A stretch of DNA of 64,000 nt. Source: Oscillospiraceae bacterium (GTDB taxonomy: Bacteria; Bacillota; Clostridia; Oscillospirales; Ruminococcaceae). This document shows positions 9,121-17,964 of the stretch, in pieces (position 1 is the stretch's first letter; each line of letters starts with the position of its first letter). The position numbers were made by a program, and so were the translations under genes. The notes beneath the pieces were generated by a model. The model was not told the DNA's origin. It was given only the letters and a program-made list of their open reading frames with translations, and did no database searches. Where the stretch lies: contig JAGAKZ010000028.1 of NCBI GenBank assembly GCA_017848115.1, positions 1 to 64,000 of the forward strand, given 5' to 3'.

Positions 9121-9960
9121 TTATCTCAGATCAGTCATTGCTACTGCATCCATATCATCAAAAGCCTGATTTTCTCCTGCCATGCCCCAGATAAATGTGT
9201 ATGCCTGTGTACCTGACGCACTGTGGATAGACCAGCTCGGTGAAATAACAGCCTCTTCGTTTCTCATAACAAGATGTCTTGTTTCCTGAGGCTCACCCAT
9301 ATAATGAAATACTACTGCATCATCACTGAGTTCAAAATACAGATACACTTCCATTCTTCTGTCATGAGTATGGCAAGGCATAGTATTCCATACGCTTCCC
9401 GGTTTAAGTGAAGTCATACCCATAACGAGCTGACAGCTTTCTACCTGACCGGGAAGAATGTATTTATTTATAACACGATGATTTGAACCTTCGAGTGAAC
9501 CAAGTTCAACCTTGTTTTCCGGCTTTATATCGTCAAGTGTAATAAGTACTGTCGGATATGATTTGTGTGCCGGTGTGCTGTTGAAGTAAAACTTTGCAGG
9601 CTTACTCTCATCGTCACTTTCAAATATTATTTCCTTTGAACCCATACCGATGTATATACCGTCTTTGTATCCTAACTTATACTCGGTACCGTCAACCACG
9701 ATCTTACCGCTTCCGCCTATATTGATAACGCCCATTTCTCTTCTCTGAAGAAAATATTCCGCACGTATCTCTTCTCCGGCTGTAAGTTCAAGTTTCTGTC
9801 TTACCGGAACAGCAGAACCGGTTATGATCCTGTCAATATGACTATAAACAGTCTTTATCTCATCTTCCTTAAAAAGATCCTGAATGAGGAATTCTTCACG
9901 CAGTCTTGATGTATCATAATTTTTAACATCTTTTGGTGAAGCAGCTGTTCTTATTTCCAT
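9121..9960 (-). CDS. kduI: 5-keto-4-deoxyuronate isomerase
   Basis: A 279-residue cupin enzyme that converts 5-keto-4-deoxyuronate into 2,5-diketo-3-deoxygluconate. KduI hallmarks are the N-terminal VKNYDTSRLREEFLI, the metal-binding NTMPCHTHDRRMEVYLYF (His, His, Glu) and SWSIHSASGTQAYTFIWGM (His). Length matches the family (about 278 aa). The reading frame could open at a GTG at 9969, but the ATG at 9960 is chosen because GAAAGGA lies 9 bases upstream of it, whereas the GTG would be too close to that site. It lies between kdgK and kduD in the operon. Confidence 0.95.
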   Translation of the reverse strand: MEIRTAASPKDVKNYDTSRLREEFLIQDLFKEDEIKTVYSHIDRIITGSAVPVRQKLELTAGEEIRAEYFLQRREMGVINIGGSGKIVVDGTEYKLGYKDGIYIGMGSKEIIFESDDESKPAKFYFNSTPAHKSYPTVLITLDDIKPENKVELGSLEGSNHRVINKYILPGQVESCQLVMGMTSLKPGSVWNTMPCHTHDRRMEVYLYFELSDDAVVFHYMGEPQETRHLVMRNEEAVISPSWSIHSASGTQAYTFIWGMAGENQAFDDMDAVAMTDLR

Positions 9961-9986
9961 TACACACACACATTCCTTTCGATTAA

Positions 9987-11009
9987 TCAGCGCTGTACTC
10001 TTCCTGAGCCATCGCCACCGGCAAGTTTTAATACTTCATCGGCAACTATCATATTGAAATCGCCCTCAACACTGTGCTTGAGACAACTTGCTGCTGCTGC
10101 AAACTCTATTATCTTCTGTGAATCAAAACCTTCGAGACACGCATAAATAAGTCCGCCTCCGAAGCTGTCACCGCCACCTACTCTGTCTACTATATGCATA
10201 AGATAACTCTTGCTGAAGAAGCAGTCATTTCCGTCATAGAGCATAGCTGCCCATTTGTTATCATTTGCTGAGATAGAGCTTCTGAGAGTTATAGCAACCT
10301 TTGAAAATCCGAATCTGTCTGCAAGCTGTTTTGCAACATCTTTATAACCTTCGTGATTTACTGCACCTGCTGTAACATCTGTACCTTTTGATTTTATACC
10401 GAATACATCACTGGCATCTTCTTCGTTTGCGATACAAACATCAACATATTTGCAAAGTTCACTCATAACTTCATTTGCTTTTTCTTTACTCCAGAGTTTA
10501 TTTCTGTAGTTTAAGTCACAACTTACTGTGATTCCTTTTTCTCTTGCCTTTTTGCAGGCTTCAAGACAGATCTTTGCAACGTTGTCACCAAGTGCAGGTG
10601 TTATACCTGTAAAGTGGAACCAGTCTGCATCTTCAAAAATAGCATCCCAGTCAAAATCAGAACTGTCAGCAGTAGCGATAGATGAACCTGCTCTGTCATA
10701 TATAACTGTAGAAGGTCTCTGTGATGCGCCTTTTTCAAGATAATAGATGCCTACACGATCGCCTCCTCTTGAAATAAACGAAGTATCTACTCCGTACTTT
10801 CTAAGGGAATTTACTGCACACTGACCGATATTATGTTTCGGAAGCTTTGTAACAAACTTAGCGTCATATCCGTAATTTGCAAGTGATACCGCCACGTTCG
10901 CCTCGCCACCGCCATAAGTTGCACCAAATTTTTCAGCCTGAACAAATCTGAGATAGCCTTCGGGTGCAAGTCTGAGCATAATTTCGCCAAACGTAATAAC
11001 TTTCTTCAT
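9987..11009 (-). CDS. kdgK: 2-keto-3-deoxygluconate kinase (PfkB family)
   Basis: A 340-residue PfkB-family sugar kinase. It begins with VITFGEIMLRLAPEG and carries the N-terminal GGGEANVAVSLA substrate region, SCDLNYRNKLW and the C-terminal GGGDSFGGGLIYA with the catalytic Asp. The N-terminal LRLAPEGYLRF/GGGEANVA combination is that of KDG kinases. It phosphorylates KDG to KDPG for the aldolase encoded immediately upstream in the operon. It is cytoplasmic. Confidence 0.9.
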   Translation of the reverse strand: MKKVITFGEIMLRLAPEGYLRFVQAEKFGATYGGGEANVAVSLANYGYDAKFVTKLPKHNIGQCAVNSLRKYGVDTSFISRGGDRVGIYYLEKGASQRPSTVIYDRAGSSIATADSSDFDWDAIFEDADWFHFTGITPALGDNVAKICLEACKKAREKGITVSCDLNYRNKLWSKEKANEVMSELCKYVDVCIANEEDASDVFGIKSKGTDVTAGAVNHEGYKDVAKQLADRFGFSKVAITLRSSISANDNKWAAMLYDGNDCFFSKSYLMHIVDRVGGGDSFGGGLIYACLEGFDSQKIIEFAAAASCLKHSVEGDFNMIVADEVLKLAGGDGSGRVQR

Positions 11010-11030
11010 TTTTCATACAACCCTTTCAAT

Positions 11031-11993
11031 TTATTTCTGAAGCAGGTGAAGTGCAAAACTTCCTACACTGTCTTTCAGATATACAGCTTTAAGATTTCCC
11101 TTATTATCATACTTGGCGGTAGTATTGTCAAATTCAAATCCCCTTTTTTGCAAATGATATACCGCTCTGTCTATATAATTTGTCTTAATTCCGAGATGAC
11201 CGCATTCACCAAGATATCTGCTTTTCATAACTTCAACAGCACTTCCGGCAAATACAGAAGATTTTCCTGATTTTTTTGCAAAACCAAAAAGTTTTTCAAA
11301 TGTATCAGCTGTTTTTTCAGCGTCTTCTTCACTGTCTGTGTTTATACCTATATGTGCAAGTTCAAAACCAAGCATCTTTGTAACAGCTTGTGAGGTAAGT
11401 GATTCTATCTTATCAAATTCTCCGTTTGAAACCATATCCTTGCTTACCATCCATGAACCACCGCAAGCAACTATCTTTCCAAAATCAAGATATTCGATTA
11501 TATTTTTTTCAGTAATGCCTCCTGTAGGCATAAACTTCATTGAACCGTAAGGAGCGCTCATAGCCTTTATCATTTTAAGACCGCCTGCCGCTTCAGCAGG
11601 GAAAAACTTTACAACATCAAGTCCGAGTTCAATAGCCTGTTCGATATCGCTTGGATTTGTACAGCCAGGAATAACAGGAATGTTTTTGCTTACGCAATAA
11701 GCTACAGTCTTTGGATTAAGACCCGGGCTTACTATAAACTTTGCACCTGCATTTACTGCTTTGTCAACCTGTTCTTCGTTAAGTACAGTTCCAGCACCTA
11801 TAAGCATCTGAGGAAATTTTTCAGACATTATTCTGATACTTTCTTCAGCGGCCGCTGTTCTGAAAGTAATTTCCGCACATGGAAGGCCACCATTGCAAAG
11901 AGCCTGAGCAAGAGGCTCTGCATCTTTTGCATCATCCAATGCAACAACAGGTACTATACCTATTTTTGATATTTCTTCTATAACAGAATTCAT
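11031..11993 (-). CDS. kdgA: KDPG/KHG aldolase with C-terminal VOC (glyoxalase-like) domain
   Basis: A 320-residue protein longer than the usual 205-215 aa of Eda/KdgA. Residues 1 to about 208 are a class I KDPG aldolase: IGIVPVVALDDA, AEITFRT (Glu), LIGAGTV, DVVKFFPAEAAGG with the Schiff-base Lys, and PTGGI. Residues from about 212 (ELAHIGINT...AEKTADTFEKLFGF) to the end form a single VOC/glyoxalase-type domain. The aldolase splits KDPG into pyruvate and glyceraldehyde-3-phosphate. Its ATG overlaps the uxaA stop by one base, with AAGGAG upstream. The role of the VOC module is unknown. Confidence 0.9.
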   Translation of the reverse strand: MNSVIEEISKIGIVPVVALDDAKDAEPLAQALCNGGLPCAEITFRTAAAEESIRIMSEKFPQMLIGAGTVLNEEQVDKAVNAGAKFIVSPGLNPKTVAYCVSKNIPVIPGCTNPSDIEQAIELGLDVVKFFPAEAAGGLKMIKAMSAPYGSMKFMPTGGITEKNIIEYLDFGKIVACGGSWMVSKDMVSNGEFDKIESLTSQAVTKMLGFELAHIGINTDSEEDAEKTADTFEKLFGFAKKSGKSSVFAGSAVEVMKSRYLGECGHLGIKTNYIDRAVYHLQKRGFEFDNTTAKYDNKGNLKAVYLKDSVGSFALHLLQK

Positions 11994-13474
11994 TATAAAG
12001 TAACTCCTTTTTTAAATATTGTCATATCACGATAACCTGATAACTCACTTTTTAACTTCTTACCTGACGCTACATCAAGTATAAAATCGAACAATTTATC
12101 CGCTGTTTCTTCAATGCCTGAATTTTCTACTATCGGTCCTGCATTGAAATCTATCCAGTTATTTTTCTTTTCATAGAGTGCTGAATTGCTTGAAATTTTT
12201 ATGGTAGGAACAGGGCAGGCAAAAGGTGTTCCTCTTCCTGTAGTAAAAAGCACAATATGTGCCCCTGATGCTGCAAGAGCTGTTGACGCTACCAGATCAT
12301 TTCCGGGAGCGCAAAGGAGATTAAGACCTTTTTGTGAAACGCTCTCACCATATTTCATTACGCCACACACACGAGAATCACCTGATTTTTGTGTACAACC
12401 AAGTGATTTGTCTTCAAGCGTAGAAATTCCGCCTGCTTTGTTTCCGGGTGAAGGATTTTCGTATATGGGCAATCCCTCTTTTTCATAGTAGAGTTTAAAA
12501 TCATTTATAAGATCTACTATCTCTTCAAAAGTAGCTTTATCTTTTGCCCTGTTCATAAGTATAGTTTCCGCACCGAACATTTCAGGAACTTCTGTAAGTA
12601 TAGCCGTACCTCCGAGTGAAACTAACATATCGGAAAAACGTCCGCACAACGGATTTGCTGTTATTCCCGAAAATCCGTCTGATCCTCCGCACTTAAGCCC
12701 TATTACAAGTTCGCCAGCATCGATTTCCTCACGCTGTGATGAAGATGCATATTCCACAAGTTCTCTGAGCATCTGTAAGCCATCACTTATTTCGTCCTCG
12801 TGATCCTGACACTTTAAAAAACGAACTCTGTTTTCATCATAATCTCCGATATAATTTTTCAAAATCTCTATACTGCTGTTTTCACAGCCAAGACCGACAA
12901 CAAGTACACCGCCGGCATTCTGATGATTTACAAGATCAGCAAGTATATGACGCGTATTTTCCTGATCGGCATCAAGTTGTGAACAACCATACGGATGAGG
13001 AAATGCCACTACTGCATCAATATTTTCAGTTATAAATTTTTGCGCTTCTTTTTCAAGTGATTTTACTATTCCGTTTACGCAACCTACTGTAGGAATTATC
13101 CACACTTCGTTTCTTATGCCGACTTTACCGTCTTTTCTTCTGTATCCCTGAAAAGTACGGGCTTTAGGTGCTTTAAGACTGCGTATCTCTGTGGGAGCAT
13201 ATGTATAATCGAGTATTCCGTCAAGTGCGGTCTTTATGTTGTGTGTATGGATCCACTGACCTGCTTTTATATCCTGCAGAGCATTTCCTATGGTATAACC
13301 ATACTTTACAACAGGCGTACCGCATTCTATATCTTTAAGAGCAACTTTGTGACCTGCTGAAATTTCATCAACAACTTCTACAGTATTCTCACCACAATTT
13401 ATAACAGTACCTTTTGCAAGTTTTTCTATAGCTACCGCTACATTATCATTTTCATTTATTTTTATAAATTTCAT
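11993..13474 (-). CDS. uxaA: altronate dehydratase
   Basis: A 493-residue UxaA: an N-terminal SAF-like domain (about 1-100, DNVAVAIEKLAKGT, GHKVALKDIECG, IKAGQWIHTHNI) and the large C-terminal dehydratase domain with GYRRKDGKVGIRNEVW, GLKCGGSDGFSGITANP and FTTGRGTPFACPVPTIKIS. It dehydrates altronate to 2-keto-3-deoxygluconate. Length matches the family. It follows uxaB by 9 bp and overlaps the aldolase gene by one base, in line with a single transcript. Cytoplasmic and metal-dependent, by family. Confidence 0.95.
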   Translation of the reverse strand: MKFIKINENDNVAVAIEKLAKGTVINCGENTVEVVDEISAGHKVALKDIECGTPVVKYGYTIGNALQDIKAGQWIHTHNIKTALDGILDYTYAPTEIRSLKAPKARTFQGYRRKDGKVGIRNEVWIIPTVGCVNGIVKSLEKEAQKFITENIDAVVAFPHPYGCSQLDADQENTRHILADLVNHQNAGGVLVVGLGCENSSIEILKNYIGDYDENRVRFLKCQDHEDEISDGLQMLRELVEYASSSQREEIDAGELVIGLKCGGSDGFSGITANPLCGRFSDMLVSLGGTAILTEVPEMFGAETILMNRAKDKATFEEIVDLINDFKLYYEKEGLPIYENPSPGNKAGGISTLEDKSLGCTQKSGDSRVCGVMKYGESVSQKGLNLLCAPGNDLVASTALAASGAHIVLFTTGRGTPFACPVPTIKISSNSALYEKKNNWIDFNAGPIVENSGIEETADKLFDFILDVASGKKLKSELSGYRDMTIFKKGVTL

Positions 13475-13483
13475 GACCGTACC

Positions 13484-14947
13484 TCACAAAAAATACTTTT
13501 CCATCACTGCTCTCATACCGTCTTTTCTTATTTCAAAAAGAAAATCAGCAACAGTTTTTTCAAGTCCTGAAACTTCTGTAAGATCTCTTCCCCAGAAATC
13601 TTCTTCCTTGAGTACGAGTCTTGTAAGTTCTGCTGTATTTTCTGATGATTTATCAGCGAAAAATCTTAGCACTTTTGCATCATCTTTTATCAGATATTCT
13701 TCACCGTTTCTTTTACCGACAAGAACACCGTCACGAAGATCATCACTGCTGTAAAATGCTATAAGTGCCGCAAGAGAAAACGCCAGACCTTTCGGAATTT
13801 CATTTTTTATCTGAACATATCCGAGAAGACTCGGCATACATCTTGCTCTCCATTTTGAAACACTGTTGAGCGAAATAGAGAGAAGAGCGTGCTTTATAAA
13901 AGGATTTTTAAATCTTTCCTTAACAGAATCCGCAAACTCTGTAAGCGCTTTCTTTGAAAGCTCAAGTGTAGGGATTATTTCATTAAAAATAACCCTGTCC
14001 ATATAATTATATATTACTTTGTCATCCATAGACTGTCCGACATAATCATTTCCTGCAAGATATGACGCAAGTGAAAATGACGTATGAGCTCCGTTTAGTA
14101 TACGTACTTTTCTCTGCTTATACGGCTTATGATCGTCTGTAAAAATAACAGGCAGACCTGCTTTGTCAAAAGGAATTTCATCTTTTATCTCTTTGTCTGA
14201 CTCGATGACCCAAAGAGCAAAAAGTTCACCTGTTACAAGAAGTTTATCTTCATATCCAAACTTCTCAAACATTTCCTTATCCTCTCCGTGAGGATAACCT
14301 GTAACTATTCTGTCAACCAGTGTACTTGCAAACACACACGCTTCGTCAAGCCACTGTATAAATTCTGCTCCGAGCTTCCAGCACTCAGAAAGTTTCTTTA
14401 CACATCTTTTAAGTTCTTTTCCGTTTTCGTCTATGAGTTCTACCGGAAGAATAATAAGTCCTTTTGTGGTATCACCATCAAAGTGTTTGTATCTCTCATA
14501 TAAAAACTTTGTAAGTTTTCCGGGATAACTTGACGGAGGACACATCTCATACTTATCGTTTTCGTCAAAAACTATACCAGCCTCTGTAGTATTTGAAACT
14601 ACAAATCTGAGCGTATCAAGCTTTGCCAGTTCTGCATATTCATTATAATCTGCACCGCAGGCAATAGTTTTGCTGATACTGGTAATAATTCTTGTCCTGG
14701 TTTTCTCTTCTCCGTTTTCAAGACCTCTGAGACAAACCGTATAAATACTGTCCTGTTTTGTAAAAGCTTCAACCGAACCGTATTCTATCGGCTTTACAAT
14801 AGCGATACTCCCATTGAAATCAGTCTTTTCGTTGAGAATATCAAACATATAGTCTACAAACGCTCTGAGAAAGTTACCTTCTCCGAACTGTACGACTTTT
14901 ACCGGTCTTTCCGGCTTCTTTATGCCGGTTTCAATAATACTTAACAC
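13484..14947 (-). CDS. uxaB: tagaturonate reductase (altronate oxidoreductase)
   Basis: A 487-residue member of the mannitol/altronate dehydrogenase family. An N-terminal Rossmann region (VKVVQFGEGNFLRAF) is followed by the C-terminal helical domain with KVRILNGAHTSFSLASYLAG carrying the active-site Lys, Asn and His. It reduces tagaturonate from UxaC to altronate. The frame extends upstream to 15061, but a GTG at 14947 is the likely start: GAAGG lies 7 bases before it and homology begins right after (LSIIETGIKKPERPVK). It is the first gene of the leftward pectin operon, with an operator in its leader. Confidence 0.9.
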   Translation of the reverse strand: MLSIIETGIKKPERPVKVVQFGEGNFLRAFVDYMFDILNEKTDFNGSIAIVKPIEYGSVEAFTKQDSIYTVCLRGLENGEEKTRTRIITSISKTIACGADYNEYAELAKLDTLRFVVSNTTEAGIVFDENDKYEMCPPSSYPGKLTKFLYERYKHFDGDTTKGLIILPVELIDENGKELKRCVKKLSECWKLGAEFIQWLDEACVFASTLVDRIVTGYPHGEDKEMFEKFGYEDKLLVTGELFALWVIESDKEIKDEIPFDKAGLPVIFTDDHKPYKQRKVRILNGAHTSFSLASYLAGNDYVGQSMDDKVIYNYMDRVIFNEIIPTLELSKKALTEFADSVKERFKNPFIKHALLSISLNSVSKWRARCMPSLLGYVQIKNEIPKGLAFSLAALIAFYSSDDLRDGVLVGKRNGEEYLIKDDAKVLRFFADKSSENTAELTRLVLKEEDFWGRDLTEVSGLEKTVADFLFEIRKDGMRAVMEKYFL

Positions 14948-14996
14948 AATACAACCTTCTTTGCCTCTTACCATTTTTACGTTAGTCAATCCGTTT

Positions 14997-15010
14997 TGTA
15001 AGCACTTACA
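14997..15010. promoter_or_regulatory. LacI-family operator copy 1 (uxaB leader)
   Basis: TGTAAGCACTTACA is a perfect 6+2+6 palindrome identical to copy 3. It lies in the untranslated leader of uxaB, well downstream of the promoter, a position suited to roadblock or looping repression. Confidence 0.8.
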
Positions 15011-15116
15011 CAAAATGCTGAAATCAAATGCGCAATATCCTAACCTATTTTTATTGCGCATTTGTTACAACGTTGGATTGAGCTTGAGGAAAATTTTAAT
15101 AATCAGCCACAGCATC

Positions 15117-15130
15117 TGTAACCGCTTACA
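15117..15130. promoter_or_regulatory. LacI-family operator copy 2 (over the uxaB start site)
   Basis: TGTAACCGCTTACA matches copies 1 and 3 with one broken base pair in the palindrome. It begins six bases downstream of the -10 box of the uxaB promoter, so a bound repressor would cover the transcription start. Confidence 0.78.
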
Positions 15131-15136
15131 TAAGAG

Positions 15137-15165
15137 ATTATACACATATTTTTGTGATAAGTCAA
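15137..15165 (-). promoter_or_regulatory. promoter of the leftward pectin operon
   Basis: On the minus strand TTGACT (15165-15160), a 17-bp spacer and TATAAT (15142-15137). Operator copy 2 is just downstream. Confidence 0.82.
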
Positions 15166-15286
15166 TAATTTTTCTGATTTTTATATATAATCACAACATA
15201 GAAAATAAAAAACAATATATTTTGCACAATTTTTTATTTTACGGTTGATTTTACGCAAATTATATTATATAATAATTTTCGGGAGT

Positions 15287-15300
15287 TGTAAGCACTTACA
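15287..15300. promoter_or_regulatory. LacI-family operator copy 3 (lacI-uxaC promoter)
   Basis: TGTAAGCACTTACA, identical to copy 1. It covers the -35 region of the rightward promoter, whose -10 is TATAAT at 15311-15316. This suggests that the regulator represses itself and uxaC. Confidence 0.8.
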
Positions 15301-15417
15301 CTCCTCGCACTATAATCTGAGTTATATAATTGAAAAAACTCAGAAAACAAAGAAGTTAATTTAATAGTTTTAAGATAATTTAAGGTATTTTCATTTTTTA
15401 GAAAGGGCATGAGATAT

Positions 15418-16440
15418 ATGAATATATATGACATATCAAAAATTGCCGGAGTATCGATCGCTACTGTATCACGCGTTATAAACAACAACCCGAACGTAAG
15501 TGAAAAAAATCGTGTCAAAGTTATGGCTGCCATAGAAGAAAGCGGTTACACTCCAAATGTTTTTGCAAGAGGTCTTGGACTCAATACTATGAAAACTATT
15601 GGTGTAATGTGCGCCGATTCTTCAGATCCGTATCTTGCTCAGGCTGTATACTACATAGAACAGAATCTCAGAAAAAACAACTATGATTCCCTGCTGTCAT
15701 GTACCGGATACGATCACGAAACCAAAAAGAAATGTATGGATCTTCTGCTTTCAAAAAGAGTTGACGCTATAATACTTGTCGGCTCAAATTATGTTGAAAG
15801 CGATGACCGTATGAATGACTATATACGCAATGCGGCAAAGTCAGTTCCTGTAATGCTCATAAATGCGGCACTGAATGCGCCAAACGTTTACAGTACATTA
15901 TGTGATGATTTTTCTGCAACATATGAAATAACCGAACGCTTTATAAAACAAGGCAAACGTGAGATATTGTACCTTTACAATTCAAATTCGTACAGTGCCA
16001 TAAGAAAACTTGACGGTTTCAGAAGTGCTATGAAAGCTAACAAACTTCATATAGATGAAAAACTTATTCATTTTATAAGCTCGCACAGCAAATCCGTTCA
16101 CGAAGTAAAACAGTCCATAAAAAGTCTTTGCGACAAGGGAATTACATTTGACGGTGTTATAGCTTCCGATGATGTACTTGCAATAGGTGCTATAAAATAC
16201 GCCAAGGAAACAGGTATATCGGTTCCCGACAATCTTTTTATCGCAGGTTACAACAACTTTGATATAACAGAATACTGCGATCCGACACTTACATCGGTAG
16301 ACAACAAACTGCCGTCTCTGTGTACACACTGTGTTGCAACACTTATGAGTGTATTTTCAAATGATACGTCCACTCCAAAACAGACAATATTTTCTGCTGA
16401 AATAATCGAAAGACAAACTACTAAACTAAATCAAAAATGA
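15418..16440 (+). CDS. LacI-family transcriptional regulator of the pectin/galacturonate locus
   Basis: A 340-residue repressor with an N-terminal helix-turn-helix and hinge helix (YDISKIAGVSIATVSRVINN, then SEKNRVKVMAAIEESGYTPN). A periplasmic-binding-protein-like effector domain follows (GVMCADSSDPYLAQAVYYIE, DAIILVG, DGVIASDDVLAIGAIKYA, IAGYNNFDITEYCDPTLTSV). The ATG at 15418 is preferred over one at 15409 because AAAGGG is correctly spaced from it. It diverges from the uxaB operon and precedes uxaC by 20 bp. Three near-identical palindromes flank it. The inducer is probably a galacturonate-pathway intermediate, by inference. Confidence 0.92.
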   Translation: MNIYDISKIAGVSIATVSRVINNNPNVSEKNRVKVMAAIEESGYTPNVFARGLGLNTMKTIGVMCADSSDPYLAQAVYYIEQNLRKNNYDSLLSCTGYDHETKKKCMDLLLSKRVDAIILVGSNYVESDDRMNDYIRNAAKSVPVMLINAALNAPNVYSTLCDDFSATYEITERFIKQGKREILYLYNSNSYSAIRKLDGFRSAMKANKLHIDEKLIHFISSHSKSVHEVKQSIKSLCDKGITFDGVIASDDVLAIGAIKYAKETGISVPDNLFIAGYNNFDITEYCDPTLTSVDNKLPSLCTHCVATLMSVFSNDTSTPKQTIFSAEIIERQTTKLNQK

Positions 16441-16460
16441 AATGAGGTTCAAGAAAACTT

Positions 16461-17864
16461 ATGAGAAAATTTATGGATAAAGACTTTCTTTTATCAACAA
16501 AAACTGCATCGGAGCTTTTTCACAACTATGCTGAAAAAATGCCTGTAATCGACTACCACTGTCACATAAACCCGCGTGAGATAGCCGAGAACAGAAAATT
16601 TGACAACATAACACAAGTATGGCTCGGCGGAGACCACTACAAATGGCGTCTTATGCGTTCTGCAGGTGTTGATGAAAAATATATAACCGGTGACGCAAGT
16701 GACAAAGAAAAATTTATGCACTGGGCAAAGACACTTTCAAGAGCTATAGGAAATCCGCTCTACCACTGGAGTCATCTCGAATTACAGAGATTTTTCGGCT
16801 ATGACGGTGTGTTAAATGAAAAAACTGCTGAAGAAGTATGGAACCTGTGTAACGAAAAACTTGCTTCTTCTGATATGCGTGTAAGAGATCTCATAAAGAA
16901 ATCAAACGTAACAGTTATATGCACTACCGATGACCCTGTTGATTCACTTGAATGGCACAAGGTACTTGCAGAAGACAGTACATTTGAAACAAAGGTATTT
17001 CCTGCATGGCGTCCTGACAAGGCCATGAATATAGAAAAAGATGAATTTTCCGAATACATTTCAAAACTTGGTTTGCTTTGCAAAAAAGAAATAAAAAGCT
17101 TTGCTGATTTAAAAGAGGCTCTCTCACAGAGAATGGACTTCTTTGCTTCAATGAAATGCTGTGTTTCCGATCATGCACTTGAATATGTTTACTATTTACC
17201 TGCAACTGAAGAAGAAACCGAAAATATTTTCAGAAAAAAAATAAATAATGAAAAACTCACAGAAGATGAAATAGTAAAGTACAAGACAATGTTTATGCTC
17301 TTCTGTGGCAAAGAATACGCAAAAAGAGGCTGGGTAATGCAGCTTCACTATGGCGCAAAGCGTGACAATAACTATAAGCAATTTTCAAAATTAGGTCCTG
17401 ATACGGGCTATGACTGTATAAATAATTTTGCTCCTTCATCTAATATTGCTGACTTTCTGAATTCTCTGGAGGCAGAACAATCCCTTCCCAAAACAATTAT
17501 ATACAGTCTGAATCCGAATGACAATCAGGCTATAGACACTATACTCGGCTGTTTCCAGAGTTCAGAAGTTGCAGGCAAAATCCAGCATGGTTCGGCATGG
17601 TGGTTCAACGACCACAAAACCGGTATGAGAGATCAGCTTATTTCTCTCGGAAATCTCGGTTATCTTGCCGGATTTGTAGGTATGCTTACAGATTCACGCA
17701 GTTTCTTATCATATCCAAGACACGAATATTTCAGACGCATTCTCTGCGACCTGTTCGGCGAACTTGTTGAAAATGGTGAATATCCATATGATATAGAAAC
17801 TCTTGGACAGATTGTAAGTGATATCTCATATAACAATGCTGTAAATTACTTTGATTTTTTCTAA
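16461..17864 (+). CDS. uxaC: uronate (glucuronate/galacturonate) isomerase
   Basis: A 467-residue amidohydrolase-fold isomerase. Motifs: PVIDYHCHINPREIAENRKF (metal His-x-His) near residue 30, GGDHYKWRLMRSAGV, TTDDPVDSLEWH, MQLHYGAKRDNN and GSAWWFNDHKTGM. Length matches UxaC (about 465-470). It converts galacturonate to tagaturonate and glucuronate to fructuronate, the step before UxaB. It is cytoplasmic and co-transcribed with the LacI regulator 20 bp upstream; a bidirectional terminator follows. Confidence 0.95.
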   Translation: MRKFMDKDFLLSTKTASELFHNYAEKMPVIDYHCHINPREIAENRKFDNITQVWLGGDHYKWRLMRSAGVDEKYITGDASDKEKFMHWAKTLSRAIGNPLYHWSHLELQRFFGYDGVLNEKTAEEVWNLCNEKLASSDMRVRDLIKKSNVTVICTTDDPVDSLEWHKVLAEDSTFETKVFPAWRPDKAMNIEKDEFSEYISKLGLLCKKEIKSFADLKEALSQRMDFFASMKCCVSDHALEYVYYLPATEEETENIFRKKINNEKLTEDEIVKYKTMFMLFCGKEYAKRGWVMQLHYGAKRDNNYKQFSKLGPDTGYDCINNFAPSSNIADFLNSLEAEQSLPKTIIYSLNPNDNQAIDTILGCFQSSEVAGKIQHGSAWWFNDHKTGMRDQLISLGNLGYLAGFVGMLTDSRSFLSYPRHEYFRRILCDLFGELVENGEYPYDIETLGQIVSDISYNNAVNYFDFF

Positions 17865-17916
17865 CATTCCATACAATCCGAAATAAATATACCGGATTTT
17901 AAAATTTCTCTTAACC

Positions 17917-17964
17917 AAAACAATAAACCGTCTGAAGTGTGAGCTTCGGACGGTTTATTGTTTT
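17917..17964. terminator. bidirectional terminator between uxaC and the solute-binding lipoprotein gene
   Basis: AAAACAATAAACCGTC plus GAAG on the left arm pair with CTTC and GACGGTTTATTGTTTT on the right arm: a stem of about 20 bp with one mismatch, A-rich left and T-rich right flanks. The right end overlaps the stop codon of the leftward gene. Confidence 0.85.

Larger units (their letters stand above)
14948..15417. other. divergent regulatory region between uxaB operon and lacI-uxaC
   Basis: No protein gene is seen here. It holds a promoter for each direction, three LacI-type operators and an 11-bp inverted repeat (AAATGCGCAAT at 15026-15036 with ATTGCGCATTT at 15053-15063) of unknown role in the uxaB leader. 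The remaining sequence is A/T-rich. Confidence 0.8.
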
